In this document: positions 24,064 to 32,136 of the stretch, piece after piece | Numbering within the stretch: position 1 is the first letter of the stretch | Layout: the number at the start of each line of letters is the position of its first letter | From: JANOYY01 sp043720395 | GTDB lineage: Bacteria > Actinomycetota > Acidimicrobiia > Acidimicrobiales > JANYDT01 | Assembly (NCBI GenBank): GCA_043720395.1 | Contig: JAYSSR010000096.1 | Coordinates: 93,615-157,614 of the forward strand | Length of the DNA stretch: 64,000 bases | Reading direction: 5' to 3' | Position numbers and translations under genes: made by a program | The notes under the pieces: generated by a model | The model's database searches: none | What the model was told of the DNA's origin: nothing | The model's input: only the letters and a program-made list of their open reading frames with translations

Positions 24064-24984
24064 TCAGCCGCCCATCCGCAGTCCGGGTGCGCGGGTATGG
24101 AACACGTCCGTCGCGAAGATCGCGCCGAGCTTTTCTGCGTCCCAGCGCTTGCCGCCGTTCGAGATCGTGCGCTCCTCGGTCCAGCCGCCCATGAGGAAGA
24201 TGTTCTCGCCCATCGCCCGGATCACCTGGCCGCTCACGTGTGAGGCCTCGTCGCTCGCGAGCCATGCCACGACGGGACAGCACAGCGACGGGTCCTTCGG
24301 GTTGAACTCGTCCTCGTCGCCCTCGCCGGGTTCGATCGGTGTGGCCCCTGACATGGTCGCGGAGATGCGGGTGAGCCCTCCCGGACCGATGACGTTGACG
24401 GTTGCGCCGATCGACGCGAGTTCAAGGTTCAGTGTGAGTGACATACCGACGATCGCAGCCTTGGCCGTGGCGTAGTTGGTCTGTCCGAAGTTGCCGAGCA
24501 GGCCCGCTCCGGATGTGGTGTTGATGATGCGTCCGTAGACCTTGCCGGACCCCGCCTTGGCCTGATCGCGCCAGCGCTTCGCGACGGCGCGGCTCGTGAG
24601 CCACGTGCCGCGGACATGGACGCGCATGACCAGATCGAAGTCGTTGGTCGACATGTTCCAGATCGACCGGTCGCGGACGATGCCGGCGTTGTTGACCAGA
24701 ATGTCGAGGCGTCCGAATTCGTCGAACGCACGCGCGACCATGGCCTCGGCCTGCTCCTCGTCGCCAACGTCGCCATAGTCCGAGAACGCAGTTCCGCCAC
24801 GGGCCTTGATCAGGTCGACGACGACATCGGCGTCGCGTCCCGAGCCCTCGCCGGTGACGGATGATCCGAGGTCGTTCACGATGACCGTGGCGCCCTGCTT
24901 CGCGAGTTCCAGCGCGTGACCGCGGCCGATGCCGTGACCCGCTCCGGTGACGAGTGCGATCTTGCCGGACAGGAGGCTTGGCAT
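24064..24984 (-). CDS. SDR dehydrogenase, multifunctional-enzyme-2-like
   Basis: This 306-residue SDR has GAGHGIGRGHALELAKQGA near the start, NNAGIVRD in the middle, and the catalytic YATAK after SGAGLLGNFGQT. This sequence pattern is close to the 3-hydroxyacyl-CoA dehydrogenase part of peroxisomal MFE-2/17beta-HSD4. A 3-hydroxyacyl-CoA or hydroxysteroid-CoA substrate is therefore likely. It is the first gene of a two-gene leftward unit with the ACAD. A TTGAC-type palindrome lies 63 bp upstream at 25047-25064. Confidence 0.9.
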   Translation of the reverse strand: MPSLLSGKIALVTGAGHGIGRGHALELAKQGATVIVNDLGSSVTGEGSGRDADVVVDLIKARGGTAFSDYGDVGDEEQAEAMVARAFDEFGRLDILVNNAGIVRDRSIWNMSTNDFDLVMRVHVRGTWLTSRAVAKRWRDQAKAGSGKVYGRIINTTSGAGLLGNFGQTNYATAKAAIVGMSLTLNLELASIGATVNVIGPGGLTRISATMSGATPIEPGEGDEDEFNPKDPSLCCPVVAWLASDEASHVSGQVIRAMGENIFLMGGWTEERTISNGGKRWDAEKLGAIFATDVFHTRAPGLRMGG

Positions 24985-25046
24985 GTGCTCTTCTTCCTTC
25001 GCTGGCCACTGGTGTTGGCGGCGACGAGTTATGGACGATTTCGGTT

Positions 25047-25064
25047 CCTGACACTAGCGTCAAG
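25047..25064. promoter_or_regulatory. Palindromic operator, TTGAC-N6-GTCAA motif, site 2
   Basis: CCTGAC-ACTAGC-GTCAAG lies between the divergent SDR/ACAD unit and the enoyl-CoA hydratase gene (57 bp to its start). One base in the left half differs from the perfect site at 11479-11496. Its symmetric position could serve both directions. Confidence 0.65.
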
Positions 25065-25120
25065 TCCTGATCCCATCCCAGCGCCGACCACCTGGTCGTG
25101 CCATTTCGTGAAGGCCACAC

Positions 25121-25921
25121 ATGACTGCTGCAGCAACCGGTTCGGGGTTCGTCGTCTCCACGACGGACGGGATTGCGTTGGCGCGCCTGGCTCGTCCGGA
25201 GCGTCGCAATGCCATCGATTCGCAGACGTGCAGGGAAATGGGTGACTTCTTCACGAGCGCGATGACCGATCGGTCGATCCGGGCGATCGTGCTCACGGGC
25301 ACGGGACGTGACTACTGCAGTGGTGCAGATGCAGTTGGTGGGCCGCAGCCCGCTGGTTCGAGCGCGCTCGACTACCGGTACCTCACGGAGGACTACCGCC
25401 GCCTGTTCCAGTCGCTGTGGGAGGTCGAGAAGCCGGTCGTGAGCGCCGTCAATGGGACGGTCGCCGGGGCGGGTTGGATGTTGGCGCTGCTGGCGGACCT
25501 CGTGGTTGCCGACAGCACCGCTCGTTGGACGCACGTGTTCTCGCGGCGGGGCATGGTGCCGCACGCAGGTGACCCGTACTTCCTCCCGCGGATCATCCCG
25601 TTCCACCGGCTCAATGAGATTGCGTTGCTCAGCGACACGCTTACGTCGGCCGATCTGCATGGGTGGGGGATCGTGAACCGCAACGTCGATGCGGACGCGG
25701 TGCTGCCGACCGCGATGGAGTTGGCGACGCGGCTCGCGAGCGGGCCGACTCGGACGCTGGGGCTCACGAAGCGGCTCTACCGACGATCGCTGTCGAACGA
25801 CATGGCCACATGTTTCGAGGAGGAGCGCAATGCAACGGCGTTGATCTCGACGACTGCGGACCGCAAGGAGGGCGTGATGTCGTTCGTGGAGGGGCGTCCG
25901 CCGGTGTTTACCGGTGATTGA
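25121..25921 (+). CDS. Enoyl-CoA hydratase/isomerase family protein
   Basis: This 266-residue crotonase-fold protein has ARPERRNAIDSQT, the oxyanion-hole segment RDYCSGADAVG and NGTVAGAGWMLALLADLVV. Hydration, isomerisation or other acyl-CoA chemistry is possible. The usual first catalytic glutamate region is not clearly canonical, so the reaction is open. AAGG lies upstream of the ATG at 25121. The next gene starts within four bases of its stop, so it shares a transcript with the cyclase-family gene. Confidence 0.88.
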   Translation: MTAAATGSGFVVSTTDGIALARLARPERRNAIDSQTCREMGDFFTSAMTDRSIRAIVLTGTGRDYCSGADAVGGPQPAGSSALDYRYLTEDYRRLFQSLWEVEKPVVSAVNGTVAGAGWMLALLADLVVADSTARWTHVFSRRGMVPHAGDPYFLPRIIPFHRLNEIALLSDTLTSADLHGWGIVNRNVDADAVLPTAMELATRLASGPTRTLGLTKRLYRRSLSNDMATCFEEERNATALISTTADRKEGVMSFVEGRPPVFTGD

Positions 25922-25924
25922 GTG

Positions 25925-26794
25925 ATGACTGATTCGTCGCTCAAGGTCGGCAACTGGGGTCGCTGGGGCGACGACGACGAACTCGGTGCGGTCAATCACC
26001 TGACGCCTGAGGTAGTACTACGCGCGCTAACCATTCCGAAGGAAGGCCGAATCATCCCGCTCGGGAGCGAAGTCGGCAAGCGTGGCGCGTTGACCGGTGG
26101 GCGGAACCCGACGTGGCATGTGTCCATCTCCGTGCAGCATCCCGCCGACGTCGGTCGCGGTCGGGCCGAGGACACGCTCACCATGCACACCCACGCGCAC
26201 AGCCACATGGATGGGCTCGCGCACATCTGGTACGGCGGTCAGCTCTACAACGGTTTCCCGTCAACGAGCGTCGGCCGAGGTGGGGCGAACCGACTCAGCA
26301 TCGGCGACGTTGGGGGGATCGTGACCCGTGGCGTCCTCATCGACCTCACCTACGACGGTCAGATGTGGAACGTGGGTGAACATATTGAAATCAGCGACCT
26401 GGAGCGGGCGCTGTCCCTTGCCTCGGTCGGTCTTGAATCGGGCGACGCCGTGCTGGTCCGCACGGGGTGGTTCGAGCGGTTCAAGAGCGGTGATCCGGCA
26501 TTTCACGACGGTGAGCCGGGACTCTCGCCTGCCGCCACCGATTGGCTCGCGGCGCACGACCCGGTGTTGGTGGGGATGGACAACAGCGCGCTTGAACCGC
26601 TTCCTCCGCGTCCGGGCACGAACCCGTTGTATGTGCACGAAACATTCCTTCGTGATCACGGGATCTACATGCTCGAACTGCTCGACCTCACGCAGCTTGC
26701 CTTGAGTGGCGCGGCCACGTTCCTGTTCATGACATCGCCGCTGCGGATCGAGCGGGGTCTCGGGAGTCCGATCAATCCGGTCGCGGTGATCTGA
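25925..26794 (+). CDS. Cyclase / kynurenine-formamidase-like metal hydrolase
   Basis: This 289-residue protein belongs to the cyclase family that includes bacterial kynurenine formamidase. The metal-binding cluster reads HTHAHSHMDGLAHIW, a variant of HxGTHxDxPxH. Members hydrolyse amides or lactones with zinc or manganese. The ATG at 25925 follows the hydratase stop by 3 bp; a GTG at 25922 is also possible. In this context lactone opening is plausible, but that is inference. Confidence 0.82.
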   Translation: MTDSSLKVGNWGRWGDDDELGAVNHLTPEVVLRALTIPKEGRIIPLGSEVGKRGALTGGRNPTWHVSISVQHPADVGRGRAEDTLTMHTHAHSHMDGLAHIWYGGQLYNGFPSTSVGRGGANRLSIGDVGGIVTRGVLIDLTYDGQMWNVGEHIEISDLERALSLASVGLESGDAVLVRTGWFERFKSGDPAFHDGEPGLSPAATDWLAAHDPVLVGMDNSALEPLPPRPGTNPLYVHETFLRDHGIYMLELLDLTQLALSGAATFLFMTSPLRIERGLGSPINPVAVI

Positions 26795-26800
26795 TTCAAC

Positions 26801-26818
26801 TACTATGTGCACATAGTA
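26801..26818. promoter_or_regulatory. Perfect 18-bp palindrome upstream of LLM gene
   Basis: TACTATGTG-CACATAGTA is a perfect palindrome with no spacer. It lies six bases after the cyclase stop and 39 bp before the LLM start. The core ATGTGCACAT is the kind of site bound by small dimeric repressors such as PadR- or GntR-like proteins. No such regulator gene is nearby. Confidence 0.6.
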
Positions 26819-26857
26819 AGGTTGGAGTTCTCATGGTGCGCCGGGTAGGGTCCAGAC

Positions 26858-27709
26858 ATGCGCTTCGCCTTCTCCACCGCCCCACAGATGTGTACCTGGA
26901 AGGAGATGCTCGACGTCTGGACGGCGGCCGAGGACGTCGAGCTCTTCGAGTCGGGATGGACGTTCGATCACTTCGAGCCGATCATGGGCAGTCCCCGCGA
27001 CGGAGACTGCATGGAGGGCTGGATGACGCTGGCCGCGCTGCTGCATTCGACCACGAGACTGCGAGGCGGAACCCTCGTGACCGGAATGGTGTACCGACAT
27101 CCGGCAGTGCTCGCGAACATGGCGGCGACGCTCGACATCACGTCCGGCGGGCGACTTGAGCTGGGCCTCGGCGCGGGTTGGAACAACGAGGAGTGCGGTG
27201 CGTACGGCATTGATCTCGGTTCGATCAAGGCTCGATGCGACCGTTTCGGCGAGGGACTTGAGGTGATCCGGCTGTTGCTCAGCCAACCGCAGTCGAGCTT
27301 TGCCGGCGAGCATTTCAACCTCAATGACGCGTATTGCAATCCGAAGCCCGTGCAGGCGCATATCCCTATCTGCATCGGCGGGAGCGGCGAGAAGCGCACG
27401 TTGCCACTCGTCGCGAAGTACGCCGACCATTGGAACTTCGGGTCGGCAGCGAAAGACCCGATCCCGGAGCTTCGACACAAGCGCGAGGTACTCGAAGGAC
27501 ATTGCGCGGCGATCGGACGCGACCCGTCCGAGATCTTGATCTCGGCCTTGCTGTTGGGTCCGGGGATGACGCCCGAAGGGACCGCGGAACTCGCACACCG
27601 CTACGCGGAGGAGGGGGTGGGGCTCGGCATTCTGAGCATGCCGCGTCCGATGAACCCGAGCGACGTCGAGCTCTACGCGACCGCTCTCGCACCGGTGGCC
27701 TCGAAGTAG
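26858..27709 (+). CDS. LLM-class (F420-type) oxidoreductase
   Basis: This 283-residue TIM-barrel protein matches luciferase-like monooxygenases and F420-dependent oxidoreductases: STAPQMCTWKEML, ESGWTFDHFEPI, TSGGRLELGLGAGWN and the PICIGGSGEKRTL segment. It would use reduced F420 or FMN. In the window this class occurs twice, both times near acyl-CoA genes. The ATG at 26858 is preferred; an ATG at 26833 in another frame has a better ribosome-binding site but encodes antisense-like sequence. The alcohol dehydrogenase follows 9 bp downstream. Confidence 0.9.
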   Translation: MRFAFSTAPQMCTWKEMLDVWTAAEDVELFESGWTFDHFEPIMGSPRDGDCMEGWMTLAALLHSTTRLRGGTLVTGMVYRHPAVLANMAATLDITSGGRLELGLGAGWNNEECGAYGIDLGSIKARCDRFGEGLEVIRLLLSQPQSSFAGEHFNLNDAYCNPKPVQAHIPICIGGSGEKRTLPLVAKYADHWNFGSAAKDPIPELRHKREVLEGHCAAIGRDPSEILISALLLGPGMTPEGTAELAHRYAEEGVGLGILSMPRPMNPSDVELYATALAPVASK

Positions 27710-27718
27710 GTCGCTGGT

Positions 27719-28834
27719 ATGCGGGCCAAAGGTGCAGTGCTCCGTGGCGTGGGTCAGCCATGGGAGGTCGCAGGTATCGACCTCGAGGAGCCACGTCAGA
27801 ACGAACTGCTGTTGCGCGTTGTGGCGTCGGGTCTGTGCCACTCCGATGATCACTATGCGACCGGCGATTTCGTCGCCGCATTCTGGCCATTGTGTGCCGG
27901 TCACGAGGGTGCGGGAGTCGTCGAGCAAGTCGGTCCGAACACGCCGGGTTGGGCGGTTGGTGACCACGTGGTGATGCAGTTCATTCCGTCGTGTGGGATC
28001 TGTCGGTTCTGTGCGATGGGCCGCCAGAACCTGTGTGCGTCGGGTGCCCGCACAGTTGGCGGAGCACGGGTCGATGGGTCATTTCGGCTGAGCGAGAACG
28101 GTCAGCCTGTCGCCCAAATGGGAGGGATTTCGACGTTCGCCAACTACACCGTCGTCGATGTCATGTCGACAGTGAAGATTGCGAAAGACATTCCGCTCGA
28201 CAAGGCATGCCTGGTCGGCTGCGGAGTGGCAACGGGGTACGGGTCTGCGATCAATTCGGCGGGAATCGAGGTCGGTGACACGGTCATTGTGATGGGCATC
28301 GGTGGGATCGGAATCAACGCTGTTCAGGGCGCTGCACATGCGGGCGCAATGAACGTGGTGGCCGTTGATCCCGTCGAGTTCAAGCGGGAGAAGGCGATGG
28401 AGTTCGGCGCCACACACGCCTTCTCGTCGATGGAGGAGGCCGTGGCATTCGCTGGCTCGGTGACGGATGGCCAGGGTGCCGACGCTGCGATCGTGTGCGT
28501 CGGGGTGACAATGCCGAGCCATATCGGCGAATGTTTCGACGCCATTCGCAAGGGTGGCACGGTGGTCATGACCGGAATCGGCTCGATGGACAATGTCGGA
28601 ATTCCGATCAATCCGAATATGATGACGCTCTATCAGAAACGGCTCCAGGGTTCGCTGTACGGTGCGATGAGTCCGCAAAGGGACATTCCCCGTCTGTTGG
28701 CGCTGTACCAATCAGGCAAGCTCCGCCTCGACGAACTGGTCAGCCGGACCTACAAGTTGAGCGAGATCAACCAGGGTTACGCCGACATGCATGCGGGTAT
28801 CAACCTGCGCGGCGTGCTGATCCACGAGCACTGA
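27719..28834 (+). CDS. Zinc-dependent alcohol dehydrogenase, NDMA-type family
   Basis: This 371-residue medium-chain dehydrogenase has both zinc sites: catalytic ligands in GLCHSDDH and AGHEGAG, and structural CGICRFCAMGRQNLC with four cysteines. The Rossmann motif is GIGGIGINAVQGA. The overall pattern is that of the actinobacterial NDMA-dependent family, in which NAD(H) is tightly bound and electrons pass to another carrier such as mycofactocin. It is co-directional with the LLM gene, so an alcohol/aldehyde step on the same substrate is possible. Confidence 0.92.
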   Translation: MRAKGAVLRGVGQPWEVAGIDLEEPRQNELLLRVVASGLCHSDDHYATGDFVAAFWPLCAGHEGAGVVEQVGPNTPGWAVGDHVVMQFIPSCGICRFCAMGRQNLCASGARTVGGARVDGSFRLSENGQPVAQMGGISTFANYTVVDVMSTVKIAKDIPLDKACLVGCGVATGYGSAINSAGIEVGDTVIVMGIGGIGINAVQGAAHAGAMNVVAVDPVEFKREKAMEFGATHAFSSMEEAVAFAGSVTDGQGADAAIVCVGVTMPSHIGECFDAIRKGGTVVMTGIGSMDNVGIPINPNMMTLYQKRLQGSLYGAMSPQRDIPRLLALYQSGKLRLDELVSRTYKLSEINQGYADMHAGINLRGVLIHEH

Positions 28835-28917
28835 GTCTTCTCGGCCGGCGGGTCGTGCGGGCCCGGGCTCGGTCGATTTTTTGCGCTCAGCACCAAAGTG
28901 AGGTGTGTGCTTGGCCC

Positions 28918-28954
28918 GCAGCCGCAACTCGGTTGCGTGTGCCAGCGGGCTGCG
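28918..28954. terminator. Hairpin between convergent genes
   Basis: CGCAGCC (28918-28924) pairs with GGCTGCG (28948-28954), and inside GCAAC-TCG-GTTGC forms a second stem. It lies between the alcohol dehydrogenase stop and the stop of the leftward kinase-like gene. A T-run occurs about 40 bp away at 28877-28882, not directly after the stem, so factor-independent termination is uncertain. Confidence 0.4.
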
Positions 28955-28958
28955 TGGG

Positions 28959-29861
28959 TCAGCGTCCGTAGGTCGTGTGCGTAGGTAGGAGTGAGTCGTA
29001 GCGGCGGCCGGTGTGTTGGACCCACCAGCGTTGCGTTCGTTTCAATCGCAGGGCGACCGGAAACAGTTTGCGGTCCGCTTCGAACATCGCTCGGGCGGTG
29101 ACGGGATCGACCTTGATCGCTAGTTGGTGTCGCGCCGTGGTGACCGTGGCGTCGACCCATGCGTCCAGGCCCTCCTTGTAGAGGTTGCACGCGAAGTCGG
29201 TGAGAGCGCCTTCGACGCTCGTGAATCGCAGGATGACCTTCGACAGTTCACGCTTGAGAAGTGGTCGAACGATTGCCGGGAATTCTTGCAGGAACGTCGC
29301 GGAGTCATACGTCAGATCCTGGCAATTCGCATCGAGAATGAAGGGCGACGTCACATCGAGCTGCGACGCCGTGGTGCCATCCCAGTGCCAATTGGCGGCC
29401 TGGCAATCGAAGCCGAATCGCTCATCGACGACCTTGGACGTTGCGTCGATAACTGCCCGAATGAACGGGTGGTCGGCGGCTGGCTCGGTCGATCGCAGGA
29501 CGTTGCTGCCAATGTCCGCCGGATCGAGCACCGGTTGGCAGTGGTAGACGACCGGTCGCCCGTCGTCGCGAACGATGGTGCGAATCGTCGTCGGGACCAT
29601 TGCGATGCCCCTGCTGCTCAGTCGCTCGGCGAATGCGTCGCATGCGGCGACGTAGCCCGCGGCGAGAGCGGGTGTGCGGAACGGCTGTACCCGCTTGAGA
29701 GCGATGGTCGAATCGTCGGTCGGCCACCCGAGCACGATCGACACCTCGCCGTGGCCGAGTAGCCGCAGGCCGTCGGCGCTGCCCGTGCGGATCGCGTCGG
29801 TGACCCGGCGCTCGACCTCGGCAAGATCCAGCGGTTCGTCATGGTCACCGAGCACCGGCAC
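28959..29861 (-). CDS. Kinase-fold-like protein of DUF6206 type
   Basis: This protein of about 300 residues looks like a diverged phosphotransferase: GHGEVSIVLGWPTDDSTIALKRVQPF resembles a glycine-rich loop with the ATP-lysine, and FDCQAANWHWDG falls where a catalytic loop would be. I think it belongs to the uncharacterised actinobacterial DUF6206 group, with moderate confidence. The start is probably the GTG at 29861 or 29855, overlapping the GNAT stop by about 10-17 bases. This coupling to an acetyltransferase is its only functional clue. Confidence 0.6.
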   Translation of the reverse strand: MPVLGDHDEPLDLAEVERRVTDAIRTGSADGLRLLGHGEVSIVLGWPTDDSTIALKRVQPFRTPALAAGYVAACDAFAERLSSRGIAMVPTTIRTIVRDDGRPVVYHCQPVLDPADIGSNVLRSTEPAADHPFIRAVIDATSKVVDERFGFDCQAANWHWDGTTASQLDVTSPFILDANCQDLTYDSATFLQEFPAIVRPLLKRELSKVILRFTSVEGALTDFACNLYKEGLDAWVDATVTTARHQLAIKVDPVTARAMFEADRKLFPVALRLKRTQRWWVQHTGRRYDSLLPTHTTYGR

Positions 29862-30438
29862 CGGGCGCCCGCCACATTCCGGTGAGTTGCATAGCCTCGA
29901 GTTCCCATTGACCGAGTACCTCAAAGCCCCGGGAGCGGTAGTACGCGATGTCTTCGTCGGTTGCTGTTTCGAGGTACTGGCCGAGACCTTCACTGTCGCA
30001 CCGGTCCCGGAGGTTCGTCATGACCGCCATTCCGAGTCCCTGGCGCTGCCAATCGGGATGAGTCCCAAGGATGTTCAAATACCAGTGGGGCTCCGCAGGA
30101 CGATGCGCTTGAAGTGTCGGACGAAGGACGCCAAGCCGTTCCAAAACGTCACTAGTCAAACGTGTTCGCAGGTCGGCAAGTTCCATCGCGAGAGCCTCGG
30201 GCATCGACGGCATTTCCGGTGGTCCCCAAGCCGCAACGGCGACGCAGTCGTCGGTCGTCCACACCTCTCCGAGTTCGCACCACAGAAGGAACAAAATGCG
30301 ATGCATGAGTTCGCCGGTTCCTGTTTCGTAGACGACGTCATCGGGAATCAGCCACCGGAAAAGCGGATCATTGGCGAAGGCTCTCATCGCTGTCCGGGCA
30401 AGGCGATCGAGGTCGGTTCGTGTCGCTCGTCGAATCAC
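29845..30438 (-). CDS. GNAT-family N-acetyltransferase
   Basis: This 197-residue acetyltransferase has the acetyl-CoA-binding motif A in WYLNILGTHPDWQRQGLGMAV and motif B in DIAYYRSRGFEVLG. The acceptor is unknown. The GTG start at 30438 has no good ribosome-binding site. Its stop lies inside the next gene, so both are made together and may act on the same small molecule. Confidence 0.85.
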   Translation of the reverse strand: MIRRATRTDLDRLARTAMRAFANDPLFRWLIPDDVVYETGTGELMHRILFLLWCELGEVWTTDDCVAVAAWGPPEMPSMPEALAMELADLRTRLTSDVLERLGVLRPTLQAHRPAEPHWYLNILGTHPDWQRQGLGMAVMTNLRDRCDSEGLGQYLETATDEDIAYYRSRGFEVLGQWELEAMQLTGMWRAPGAGAR

Positions 30439-30981
30439 GCGAGGAGGTTACCCAAACGAACCTCGCGACGATATTCGCAGCAATCGATTGCTCGCGTCGG
30501 CTTGGATGGATCACGAAAACGCAGGTGAAGGCCGGCCGCGAAACACCCGAGGCTTCGGAAGCCTCGCCCGATTTGGCACAGTCTGCCGATTGGCAGTCTG
30601 CTGTCGAGTTCGCACGTCAGCGTTGTTCGGGGTCCGAACAGCACACGTTGCTTGGGGGCTCGCTGAGTTCATGTGCATCGTCGAGCGCCAGCAACTTCCG
30701 CTTGCTTGTGATTCCGACCCGTGTCTCGTCGATTCGGGCGGGCCGCAGATCTCATGCTCCCTGGAAGATCGCTATTTCTCATGGTCATTTGAGGAACTGC
30801 TCGATGACGCAGACGGTCATGTCGGTGTTGTTGTCGAGCGGATCGCTACGCAGATCGGCTGAGCCCCTGGCAGGCGGCTAAAAGCACCCGGCGAGGGATG
30901 CCGTGACCGCAAGTGATGCTGCCCTCGACCTCGCCGAGGTCCGTGGTACCCGCCCAACCGAAGGCGTCTGAGGATTTCGAA
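30439..30981. other. Gene-poor stretch
   Basis: No convincing gene is seen in these 543 bases. A rightward frame ending at 30862 has a late segment (SLEDRYFSWSFEELLDDADG) that looks protein-like, but its upstream part does not and no start with a ribosome-binding site precedes it. It may be a remnant. The stretch lies next to a toxin-antitoxin module, where gene turnover is common. Confidence 0.4.
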
Positions 30982-31611
30982 TCATGCTGAGGTCGTCATC
31001 TCGACGCACCATTCGGCGAAGAAGGCACGCATCGCGGGTGCGTGACGTGGATCGCAGGGCAGTCGATCATCCGGGATTCGATCGAGCACGCGGAAGGAAT
31101 CGGCGAGGTGTTGGCGGTCAAGTCCAAGGTCGATCTCGGCTGCCAGATCAAATACACGCTTCTTGCCGAACCGTGCGACAAGCGTAAATACGTCTACGAA
31201 GTCACGCGGCGCCGCACGATCGAAGAGGGCCAATAGCTTCCGCGCGGCGAGCTCGATTGGCGCAAGTGTCGGTCCGACTGGAGACACAGTGCTCGGAAGC
31301 CGTGGCGGCGAGTCGACGGCAATATCCACCCGCACGAGTTCCGAATCGACGCGCACATCGAGCCTCCGAAACGTAGGCGTGGCCCGGATCTCAGCGAGAC
31401 CCCATCCGACCCGGATTGCCATCGACTGAAAGGCGTCTGCGACGATTGCGACCTTCGATGAGTCGGCGGTGAAGAAATCGAGGTCCTCGGTAACTCGCTC
31501 AACCAGCTGTAGCGAGATCAACGCGGGACCGCCGACCAAAACGAATCCTTCCGCTTCGGGAAGAGCGAAGAAACGCAGCGGCAACATCGAGCTGGCGCAA
31601 AGACAGCTCAC
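30982..31611 (-). CDS. AbiEii-type nucleotidyltransferase toxin
   Basis: This 209-residue protein shows the nucleotidyltransferase signature of the AbiEii family: FVLVGGPALISLQLVERVTEDLDFF, where the DLDFF acidic pair would bind metal. AbiEii toxins transfer nucleotides, for instance to tRNA, to stop growth during phage infection. The GTG at 31611 overlaps the antitoxin stop by four bases (GTGA). A helix-turn-helix antitoxin is encoded directly upstream, as expected for this kind of system. Anti-phage activity is inference. Confidence 0.83.
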   Translation of the reverse strand: MSCLCASSMLPLRFFALPEAEGFVLVGGPALISLQLVERVTEDLDFFTADSSKVAIVADAFQSMAIRVGWGLAEIRATPTFRRLDVRVDSELVRVDIAVDSPPRLPSTVSPVGPTLAPIELAARKLLALFDRAAPRDFVDVFTLVARFGKKRVFDLAAEIDLGLDRQHLADSFRVLDRIPDDRLPCDPRHAPAMRAFFAEWCVEMTTSA

Positions 31612-32114
31612 CCATGCAGCACCGCATCGATCAGGGGCTGCCAGGCGGCGCGAACGTGGCGAGGAACGAACAGTTCCGGCCAGAGGTCAACCAACAGCGC
31701 GCCGTCGACGATCGCCTCAATGTCGGCCGGGAGACCTTCAGCGAGGACGATCTCATACGCCCTTCTCCGGTCGTCGCGGTCCGAAAGGTCGTACGATCGA
31801 TTTCCGCTCCAAGCGACATGGTGCGGCATCTCGACCTTTGCGAACGCTCGAACTGGCTCAACGTGGGGCAGAGTCGACGGTACGGAGATCGTCTTGCGAC
31901 CAATCCCGACGACTGACCACGTGGGCCGGTCAACGATCGCGAGGCGATGTCCCGTCGCTTCGATCAGACGCTCGGCAGTCTCGACACGAGGGTCCTTCGC
32001 GCCAGCCTCGTAGGCGCACACGGCAGTACGCGACGTCCCCGCACGGGAGGCGAGTTCTTCCTGTGACAGGGCAGCGGAAGCGCGGGCGAATGCGATCAGT
32101 TCGGCGGCGCTCAT
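31608..32114 (-). CDS. XRE-type antitoxin of AbiEii pair
   Basis: This 168-residue protein carries an N-terminal XRE helix-turn-helix (LSQEELASRAGTSRTAVCAYE) and a C-terminal half that presumably contacts the toxin. It would repress its own promoter at the palindrome at 32117-32136, which begins three bases upstream of the ATG. That closeness suggests a leaderless or very short leader. Type IV AbiEi antitoxins are usually winged-helix; this XRE-plus-extension form is a different but common partner. Confidence 0.82.
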   Translation of the reverse strand: MSAAELIAFARASAALSQEELASRAGTSRTAVCAYEAGAKDPRVETAERLIEATGHRLAIVDRPTWSVVGIGRKTISVPSTLPHVEPVRAFAKVEMPHHVAWSGNRSYDLSDRDDRRRAYEIVLAEGLPADIEAIVDGALLVDLWPELFVPRHVRAAWQPLIDAVLHG

Positions 32115-32116
32115 AC

Positions 32117-32136
32117 TCGTATCTTATCAGATACGA
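32117..32136. promoter_or_regulatory. Operator of the XRE/AbiEii pair
   Basis: TCGTATC-TTATCA-GATACGA has perfect 7-bp arms and is notably AT-rich. It lies immediately upstream of the antitoxin ATG and overlaps the last codons of the DUF2889 gene, so the control site is embedded in the 3' end of its neighbour. Confidence 0.7.

Noticed and set aside
24422..25999. 525-codon leftward frame opposite the enoyl-CoA hydratase and crossing into the SDR gene
   Set aside because: It crosses two real genes in the wrong frame and includes the operator region; no domain.
26833..27159. ATG at 26833 with a good GGAG site, 25 bases before the LLM start
   Set aside because: Its 108-codon product is Arg-rich and out of frame with the LLM gene; the match to a ribosome-binding site is probably chance, though a short leader cannot be excluded.
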